Positions 56,549-64,000 of a stretch of 64,000 nt of DNA are shown in pieces; position 1 is the stretch's first letter; each line of letters begins with the position of its first letter. A model generated the notes under the pieces. It was given only the letters and a program-made list of their open reading frames with translations, made no database searches and was not told where the DNA came from. A program made the position numbers and the translations under genes. The stretch comes from Bombardia bombarda (Eukaryota > Ascomycota > Sordariomycetes > Sordariales > Lasiosphaeriaceae), in contig JAULSR010000002.1 in assembly GCA_030512295.1 (NCBI GenBank), positions 4,154,001 through 4,218,000 on the forward strand, read 5' to 3'.

Positions 56549-57901
56549 ATGTCTTCACGCAATCGAAATGCGCGCGGGCCCAACAGGAACAGTGGGAGCA
56601 CTCAGGGCGAGGAGGCCCATCTCTGGACCCAGATCAAGGAAGACATCCGGACCATGGTCGATGGCGTAAATAGCAGCAATGATGGGCTGCGTGGCATCAT
56701 AGCCCAAGACAACTACATCGCCAAGAACAAGGATGGCATTGATCTGGCGGCTGAGGAGCAGAAGCTCGACAACCAGCTCCGTGGCGGTGTCAAGGCGTCC
56801 GACACGTCCAAACAGCAGCTTGACGCCCTGATCGAACATGTCACCGTACTTCGAGCGCTCGTGAAGGCTAGGGAGGATTCCGAGCTGCAGATCGCAGGCA
56901 GCTCGGGTCTCACGGGCCGTGAGAGACCGAGTGGGCTACTGTCAAGCTCAGTGAGGTCATCTTCTGTCCGTGGATCTGGAGGCCGAGATAAGGACCGCGA
57001 TAGGGAGCGAGAGCGAGAGCGAGAGCGAGAGCGCGAACGGGAGCGTGAACGGGAACGTGAGCGAGAAAAGGAGAAGGAATTAAAGGAGCGCGAGAAGGAG
57101 AAGGAGCGCGAACGACTTGAACGCGAACGCGAACGGGAGAAGGAGAGGGAGAAGGAGAGGGAGAAGGAGCGGGAGAAGGAGCGGGTGGAACGTGAGCGGG
57201 AGAAGGACCGAGAGCGCGAGAGAGATCGAGAGCGAGAGCGAGAGCGAGAGCGAGAGCGCGATCACAGCTCCGTGTACGATTTTGACCCGGCTGGCGACTC
57301 GCCGGTGCCGTCGCCCATGGGCAGCCACTCGCGAAGGCTGGGGGGCAGTGCCGGCGGCGGCAGCGACCGGTCGGGAAACCGAGATAGTGTTCCTCCCCGC
57401 GGTGGAGATCGTGATACGCCGGGAAAGGGGGATAGTGTCCCCCCCGAGTCCTCGGTGGGGGCCGGGTCTGCCACGGCGGCTCAGCGGGCCAAGGTCACAT
57501 TCCATAAGGGGCAGGACGTCGTGTTCAAACCCAAGCCGTCGGCCACGACGGAAAGCACAGAGTGGATGATGGGCAAGGTGCAGCAGGTGCTGGGCGAGGG
57601 CAAGTCTCGACGCTACAAGGTGCAGGATGCCGACCCGGACCTTCCACCCGACCAGCGTGTCGAGTACCGCACAAGTGCCAGCAGCATGATTCCCATCCCA
57701 GCTGCCGACGTCGTGCTGCCAGAGCTGGACAAGGGAAAGACGGTCTTGGCGCTATATCCTGACAGCACTACCTTCTACAAGGCAGAAGTAATGGGCGCGG
57801 ATGCCGCCACGGGCAGAGTTAGTTTGAGGTTCGAGGGCGAGGAAAATAGCGTGACTCTGCAGCTTGTGGACCGACGATATGTGGTCGAATATAGGAATTG
57901 A
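56549..57901 (+). CDS. sgf29: SAGA-associated factor 29 (SGF29), tandem Tudor domain
   Basis: A single exon of 450 aa. The N-terminal helix region (HLWTQIKEDIRTMVDGVN to VTVLRALVKARED) is a coiled coil that docks on SAGA. Residues about 150-238 are an extreme Arg-Glu/Lys-Glu repeat (56998-57262 in DNA, mostly GAGCGX units). A Ser/Gly linker follows. The C-terminal tandem Tudor domain starts KVTFHKGQDVVFKPKPSATT, then EWMMGKVQQVLGEGKSRRYK and KTVLALYPDSTTFYKAEVMG, ending with the conserved LRFEGEENSVTLQ and VVEY. SGF29 binds H3K4me2/3 and guides SAGA histone acetylation. The RE expansion is far larger than needed for function and may form a charged single helix. Confidence 0.93.
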   Translation: MSSRNRNARGPNRNSGSTQGEEAHLWTQIKEDIRTMVDGVNSSNDGLRGIIAQDNYIAKNKDGIDLAAEEQKLDNQLRGGVKASDTSKQQLDALIEHVTVLRALVKAREDSELQIAGSSGLTGRERPSGLLSSSVRSSSVRGSGGRDKDRDREREREREREREREREREREREKEKELKEREKEKERERLEREREREKEREKEREKEREKERVEREREKDRERERDRERERERERERDHSSVYDFDPAGDSPVPSPMGSHSRRLGGSAGGGSDRSGNRDSVPPRGGDRDTPGKGDSVPPESSVGAGSATAAQRAKVTFHKGQDVVFKPKPSATTESTEWMMGKVQQVLGEGKSRRYKVQDADPDLPPDQRVEYRTSASSMIPIPAADVVLPELDKGKTVLALYPDSTTFYKAEVMGADAATGRVSLRFEGEENSVTLQLVDRRYVVEYRN

Positions 57902-59055
57902 TTCCTTGCTATATATCTACACATTTCTCTTAAAAAGGATAAAAAAAAAGAGAAAAAAAATTCAGTTCCTATGTTGTGTTCTTATCTTCGTCTGATCGTG
58001 GTCGTGAAAGTTGAAGCAGCTACCAGACGTCCATGGCATGGATTTGAGGCACACCTGTTTTCCAGCAGCCAGCAGCCGCCAATCATTACGATTAATGAAT
58101 CGTTAACAGTTGACACAGGCCCTCGACCAAGGAGCATGGACCAGCAGGCGCACTAAGCGGGGTACATAGTCATCGCCCATTGGCCAGAAGTTGGCAACCA
58201 GGGCCAGCTCTTGAAGAAGCCTGACGACGTGCTGAAGAAATGACGGGGAGGTTCAGGTGCTCAGGTGCTCCCGCGCTGCTGCTGCTGGTCGATGCGGCTT
58301 CCATCCCATCTGCCGAGGACGTTCCAGGTCACAACCTGCGATGCTGCATTCCATTTCCACCACGTACCCGTCATCTTCTCACGACCTCCGCAAACGAACA
58401 CCACATGCAAAAGAACCAAAAGTACATTATCAATCATCACCTTGCAATTCTTGTTCGTAATCAACATACAGGGTTTCGCCGTTGTTGGACAAGGTCGCCG
58501 TGCGCGACAAGCGAGGCGGTGAGATTGGTGATTTACCAGCTCCACCAGCGCGTGCAAGCGCGCCCGTTTGGGATTGAGTGCGTGTTGATGCTTGCTCGGC
58601 AAAAAGAACCCTAAGGTACCTTACTATTTTGCTCGTCAACTCCACCCCCGTTTCAGAACTCCCATCACCAATCCCTGCGCCCGCCTTCTCTACCGTTAGC
58701 ATTCGACGTTCTGATCTTGCTTGATCAGTACACACCTCAGGAGCCCTACTTCGCCGCCCTCCCGCGCGTCCTTGCTTGCTTGCGTCCTTCCATCACAACT
58801 CCGATACTATCATCGACCAAGAAACGACCCGACAAAAACATACCCGGCGGCTCCTCTCCAGCCCAACGACCCACATATCCACCTCTTCTAATTGCCCACG
58901 TCTAATTGCTACAGTCGAAGCTATCGCCAGAACAGAAAGTTCGATACCGTCTGCTCTCTCCCACATTCTCTCCAAGCTTGCTGGATTCAGACGATAAACA
59001 TATCGACAGATCAACGGAGCGCAGGCAGTCCGCGAGGACAAACAGACCAATTAAT
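57902..59055. other. Intergenic, ARF promoter and long 5' UTR
   Basis: No supported gene. From about 58700 on the sequence is pyrimidine-rich and likely transcribed leader of the ARF gene. A ctaaggtacctta palindrome at 58611-58623. Confidence 0.45.
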
Positions 59056-59765
59056 ATGGGCAACACATTCTCCAACTTTGTTGGCAAGCTGTTCGGGTCA
59101 AGAGAAGTGCGCATCTTGATGCTGGGGCTCGACGCGGCCGGCAAGACCACCATCCTGTACGTGCTTAAGGAGCAGCACCAGCAAAACCTGACGACAATCC
59201 CAACCGTCGGCTTCAACGTCGAGACCGTGGCCATCAAGAATGTCAAGTTCAACGTGTGGGATGTCGGTGGTCAGGACAAGATTCGGCCCTTGTGGAGGCA
59301 TTATTATAGCGGTACGTAGAGCCGTGCTCTTTTTCCCCTTTAATTTACCTGCTCCTGCTAACGTGTTTGTCTTTGTCTCGCCAGGCACCCAAGGCCTTAT
59401 CTTTGTCGTCGACTCTTCGGACCGTGCCCGTATCGACGAGGCACGGATAGAACTGCACCGCATCGTCAACGATCGCGAAATGAGAGACAGCCTGTTGCTA
59501 GTCTTGGCCAACAAGCAGGATGTGCCTGGTGGTATGTGATTTTGTTTGCTTCTCCCCCAATCTCGCACTGGGGCCGTTTACTGACCTTTGTGCCTCTGCC
59601 CGGACAATAGCCATGAAGCCAGAAGAGGTGACCGAGAAGCTCCAGCTGTCCAAGATCAAGGACAAGCTGTGGTCGGTGCAGCCGACCATCGCAACAAAAG
59701 AAGTCGGCCTACACGATGCCTTCCAGTGGTTGTCCGACCACACCAAGGACACCCCAAAGAAGTAA
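59056..59765 (+). CDS. ADP-ribosylation factor GTPase, Arf6/ArfB type
   Basis: Exons 59056-59311, 59385-59531 and 59611-59765 give 185 aa. MGNTFSNFVGK supplies the Gly2 myristoylation site and amphipathic helix. The P-loop is GLDAAGKTT (residues 24-32), switch 1 is TTIPTVGFNVETV, switch 2 is WDVGGQDKIRPLWRHYYSG, and the guanine motif is LANKQDVPGAMKP. INDREMRD-like IVNDREMRDSLLLVL and the tail (TIATKEVGLHDAFQWLSDHT) fit Arf6 rather than Arf1. The class acts in endocytosis, polarity and plasma-membrane trafficking. An unusual segment YVLKEQHQQNLTTIP replaces the typical YKLKLGQ-VTTIP, adding about two residues before switch 1. Both introns are phase 1. Confidence 0.94.
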
Positions 59766-61219
59766 AGCAGGCCAGTCCATGACGGATCGTCGGAAAAGCA
59801 CTCTGCTCTGACAGACGAAAGAGGAGGGCACGACGATATAATACCCACCCTCTCCGTCGAGGGTTCATACATACAAGACGAAATCTTGGTTATGAAAAAG
59901 AGGAGAGAAAGAGGAGCGAGAGAAATGATATCACAACCCTACACACACTAATACTAAAATATTTCACACTCGCATCGAAACTATCCAGTCAGTCTGCTGA
60001 GCTTGACGCTTCTCCAAATCTGTCTGTCGTGGTCCACCCACCACCTGTCAATTAAATTCCTTGTCCACTTTGCGATACTTGGCCATGTCGCGTCATTGAG
60101 GCCCCATTACACCACCAATTGTCGCCTTCTGCGACACTACACCCACCCGCCATTCGTCCTGCCAAGTACTTGATGGAAGCTGCTACATCTTCTATGGACA
60201 GCGTCGTCCGCTTTGGTCCGACAGAGGAGGGACAGCAGCCAGCTTAATAGCCGAAATATCATCTTCTCCATTTAGAGGATATTGTTATGGGCATGGATGT
60301 AGTAGATGCGGTGTGGAAACCGCAACATCGGGTTGGTTGGCCACCAGAAGGCAGACGTCAGTAAACAGGCGACGAAGAGATGAGAGACTATATTCCTTCC
60401 CCGACACTTTTAATGCGTTCTACTGCGGGAGACAAAAGAGAGGCCTGCGTTTTGGCGTATTCAATCTTGTAATCTAGTACCAGATGTTTTCCTTCTCATA
60501 TGTGCTCTTTTGTTCTTCTTTCTTTTTTCTTGTTCTCATTCGGTCGGAACCGCTTCATCATGGGGGGCCATCGCCTTTTCCTCCTCCGTATCTTTTATAT
60601 TTCCTTTTCCTATTATATGTTTGTTGTTTATTTTTCAGGCGGTTCATGTCTTCTGTTACGTCAATAGTAGTAGTATATGCAGGGCGAATCAATACCCGGA
60701 ACAAGCTTCTCTTTCACAAATTACCAGCAGCGGTACAACACAGCGATACAATAGGTTCGCTGGCACTTGCCTCGCTCACAGCACAATATTAGTGAGAGTA
60801 ACACACCATTAACGATATGTCTAGGTTCAATGTACGATGTGCGTGATAGAATGTTTCATTCTTATCTAAAAACCGAAAAAGAAATGACACGTACTCCTAA
60901 ACTAGTAGGTTAAGGTACAAGTGGCGCCTAACCATCATAATAACGCCTTATGCCTCTTCGAACGCCAAACTCAATGCAAATTCAACAAATCGAAAACAAT
61001 GTTTTGTCCAAACGACAGGTTATGCCTCATGTGTACACCTTGTGTAAATAAACCTAACGCCCACGGCCTAGAAAACAAGCCAAAGATGGGGTTAAGGAAA
61101 TGTCGAACCAAGTAGGAAGTTAGATTCATGGAGGGTTGGAGATGACCTGATAAACCATCTTTGTTTCAGTCATATTCGCACGTTAGGTGGGATTTTCGTG
61201 CTCCGGGGCCGGCCGGGTA
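59766..61219. other. Convergent 3' region of ARF and SSN3
   Basis: About 1.45 kb with no coding signal; T-rich around 60480-60650. It should hold both 3' UTRs. Confidence 0.5.
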
Positions 61220-62660
61220 TTAATTCTCCTTCATCCTCTTCCTGGGCTGTACCAACGAGTCGTCGGGCAAGCCACTCCTCTTTGTGCCGGGAAGCGAGCT
61301 GGTCCTGATGTCGTTGTCGTCCTGACTAACTCGGCGATGCGGATACTCGGTTTTTATCCCCTCAAAACAGTTGGCACTCACTTTGTCACCGGTGCTGAAA
61401 AACGGGTGCTGCAACGCAGCGGCCGCAGACAGTCGCTTTTCTGGGTCGTACTCGAGCAGGCCGGTCAGGAGCTTGTAGCCCTCGGCCCCCAGACTTTGTA
61501 ATGATGCGGCACCGGGAGCAGGGCCGGCTCCGCCGGCGTTCTGGTTGATGGTGTTGTAATACCATTTTTCCAGGTGGCTACCCCCACTCGCTTGACGCTG
61601 TGCTTGATAGTGGTGCTGGTGCTGATGGTGATGGTGATGGTGGGCCGCGGAAAGTGGAGGCTGGAGTGATGACAAATGGCTGTATTCGGGCATGGTAGTG
61701 AGTAACGGCCATCGTTCCTTGGTCGGCAGGCCCATGATATCGACAATCTTTTGCATCTGGTTTCGTTGAAATGGAACGGTCTTCTTGCTGTCCATCTTGG
61801 CCTCCTCGCCCTTGAATATCGGCCGCAAAGACAGCAGCTCGGCAAATATGCATCCCACGGCCCACATATCGATGGCTGGCGTATAATGCCTGCTTCCCAG
61901 GAGCAGCTCCGGGGCACGATACCAAATGGTCACGACGACCTTATCGCCACTGAAGAGGCTGTGCAACGGCTTCTGAAAGAGCCGCGCCAGACCAAGATCA
62001 CCAATCTTGACCTCGCCAGATGACGTGACCATGATGTTAGCTGGCTTGAGATCGCGATGCAATACCCAGTTGGTGTGAAGATATTGGCAGCCGTTGAGGA
62101 GCTGGAACATGATGCTCTTGATGGTGGCTGGTGGAATGGGATGGCGAGGCTGCTGGGTATGGTGATGGATGATCTGAAGCAGATCGTGCTCGGCGTACTC
62201 GAACACCATATAGATGCACTTGTCTTCCAGGATGATCTCGATTAGTTTGATGACATTTTGGTGGCTCAGCTCGGAGCACAAGGCCATCTCACGGACGGCA
62301 GACTGAGAAATGCCCGTGTAGTTGATCTGCTCGCCCTCCTTGTCGGGCTTGAACTTTTTGATAGCAAACTCGCCCGTCTGGCCCTGTTTGCCATGGGCCT
62401 TGTAGACGCGTCCATAGGTGCCACTGCTGATGAAGCCGATAACTTTGTATCTGTCTTGTACACGAACCTTGCTCGTGTAGCCGAGGGGTCCGGTGCCACG
62501 GTCCGCTGGATCTGTGGGGAGGAAGGGCCGGGTTAGCCAAAGCGGGGAAGCAAGCAGTGAAGAAGTCTGGGTCAAAAGATGAGCAGGCAGACTAGAACGA
62601 CTGACAAGATCTGGGCTGGTAGCTGACTTCAGCGCGTGTAGGCTGTCTTGATCTGCTCAT
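61220..62660 (-). CDS. ssn3: Mediator kinase SSN3 (CDK8, Srb10)
   Basis: Exons 62660-62606 and 62511-61220 on the minus strand give 448 aa from the ATG of MSRSRQPTRAEVSYQPRS. The splice restores a phase-1 Tyr and continues RGTGPLGYTSKVRVQDRYKV into the kinase: GFISSGTYGRVYKA (Gly loop), FAIKKFKPDKEGEQ (Lys), SQSAVREMALCSE (the SMSACRE helix of CDK8), FEYAEHDLLQIIHHH, VLHRDLKPANIM, VKIGDLGLARLFQ (DLG, usual in fungal Ssn3), and VVTIWYRAPELLLGSRHYTP. CDK8 with cyclin C phosphorylates Pol II CTD and activators in the Mediator kinase module. A poly-His/Gln insert (AAHHHHHHQHQHHYQ) sits in the C-lobe loop. In-frame upstream ATGs (62837 and an exon near 63276) could lengthen the N-terminus. Confidence 0.9.
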
Positions 62661-62951
62661 GACGGCGTTTTGTTCAGTCCCGGGATGAGAAACCACAACA
62701 GACGTCTGTTGTATCGAGACTGATGAGCTGGAAAAGAAGGCTGACCCGCGCAGGCCGACAGCACCTGTCTTGGCAAACTGCGGTCCAACGGCTGGCTGGC
62801 CAGACGAGAATGGTGGAGCAAGTCGGCGGTCCTCCATGGAAGCGATATGCACGAGTCGATCATTTGTGGGGTAAAGCAAAAGGCCCCAAGATCAAGCAGG
62901 AGAGAGCGCATCAAAACGGGGCGATTATTCATATTTAACTGCGGCGGTGGC

Positions 62952-62995
<44 letters not shown>

Positions 62996-64000
62996 CCAGG
63001 AACAGGGGGAAGAGCAAACGGAAGCAGGACCTAGAATAAAAGCTCGGACTTGCTCGGTCGGGTGGCCACAGCTGCGAACTTTGCACAATAACAATACAGT
63101 CACAGGCAGGCGGGCAGAGAGGTGAAAAGTTGTGGTGATAAAAAGAAAAGAAAAGAAAAAAAGAGGTATCTCGTACCTTCAAAGGCGGCCTGCACACTTC
63201 TCTTCAACGTCTGGCTTCTTGCCGCCGAGGCCGATCCAGGGCCGGTGGCGGCCGACGGTGGATTGGTGCCACTCATTCGAGCAATGTGTACGGAGGTTGT
63301 GAAATGGCCGCCGGGGGAGGGGAGCAAACGGCGACAAAGCAAAAACGGATGTCGAGCCCGGATCGAGCCGCCCAGCAAAGCCAAAGCCACGATCGATTAC
63401 GAAAGGACCAAGTAACAACAAACAAGAGAGGACAGGGAGATCCTGGTGAGGCAGAGGCAGCCTGCGGCTCGGCGAGTCCAAAAGAGTCCAATGGCAGCAC
63501 GGAGTACGTAGCCCAATCTGGAGACCAGCTATGCACGCATCGTCTCCCCAAAAAGAAACATGAGCTGGACCACCATTTCAAGGCAAGCTGCGATGCGCAA
63601 TCCCCCACCACCTTCGTCGGTCCGTTTGTTGGCAAACTCGGGACGGAAGCCGGAAATAACAGTGTCAAGAGTTGACGGAGGATGCGTGGGTGATGGCTGC
63701 TCACTTGCTCACGCCCTATGCTTCCTGTATCCGCTTTGGGTCCGCTTTGGGTCAATCCAGTGGGGTGGGCACTGGCAGTTGGCACCTAAGGTAGGTCACT
63801 AGGTGCAAGGACCGCGCGCAAAATGTGTCAGAACCGGCAATCCGAGATGCGTAATAATCTGTAACCAGTAATCGCGTCTGAGTGGAATGAATGCGCAAGC
63901 GAATCGAATCGGGCCAGGGGTTCGCGTCGCGGGGAACAGGAAGTTGCAGGAGAGTGCGCTGGCCCGCTGGGTCGAGTGCCACAAAAAGAAAAATAGTAAT
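62661..64000. other. SSN3 upstream region, possible 5' exons, (GCA)n
   Basis: The frame before the SSN3 ATG is open to 62879, and a further upstream piece (about 63276-63178, beginning MSGTNPPSAATGPGSASAAR) could be spliced to it in phase, so the true start is undecided. A (GCA)13 microsatellite lies at 62953-62992. Beyond 63400 no coding signal; the window ends in intergenic DNA. Confidence 0.45.
62953..62992. repeat. (GCA)13 microsatellite
   Basis: Thirteen GCA units upstream of SSN3, in a region that is either leader or intron. Confidence 0.95.

Overview
This window is nuclear DNA from a filamentous ascomycete (Pezizomycotina, most likely Sordariomycetes). The evidence is intron style and gene content. 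Most introns are 45-110 bp with GTRNGT donors. The gene set includes DUF1996, fungal rhodopsin-domain membrane protein, CBM1, a fused HisHF, SSN3/CDK8, SGF29 and a fungal-type ornithine decarboxylase antizyme. Genes lie on both strands as separate units with 0.3-2.6 kb spacers. No ribosomal RNA, confident tRNA, CRISPR array or intact transposon was seen.

Layout. 1-12 kb: a Gfo/Idh/MocA oxidoreductase, a tiny two-exon CxxC protein, a secreted DUF1996 protein, a pepsin-like protease and a microsomal P450. 12-20 kb is an eroded, accessory-looking stretch. It holds two uncertain small genes, a decayed FAD-linked (BBE-type) oxidoreductase, a P450 cut off in its I-helix, an intact GT71-type mannosyltransferase whose 3' end abuts that P450 relic, and a broken aldo/keto reductase whose reading frame runs into a WD40 fragment. 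20-33 kb is housekeeping: a Dug1-type dipeptidase, a Yippee-domain protein, antizyme with a programmed +1 frameshift, HIS7 (HisHF), a TFIIIC triple-barrel subunit and a Vps62 protein. 35-53 kb mixes secreted, surface and membrane functions: a proteinase K-type subtilase, a GH43 protein, a large FAD monooxygenase, a cupin, a Thr/Ser-rich surface protein, a rhodopsin-domain membrane protein, a Fat1-type acyl-CoA synthetase and a small CBM1 protein. 53-64 kb is housekeeping again: mannose-6-phosphate isomerase, SGF29, an Arf6-type GTPase and the Mediator kinase SSN3.

The genes do not form one operon-like pathway. The most informative items are the antizyme recoding site, the chimeric and truncated relics at 14-20 kb, and single-base gaps at runs of five identical bases that break two otherwise coherent genes. 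Those gaps look more like consensus errors than decay. Exon boundaries were placed by eye from GT/GC-AG signals, phase and protein continuity; no alignment or database search was run.
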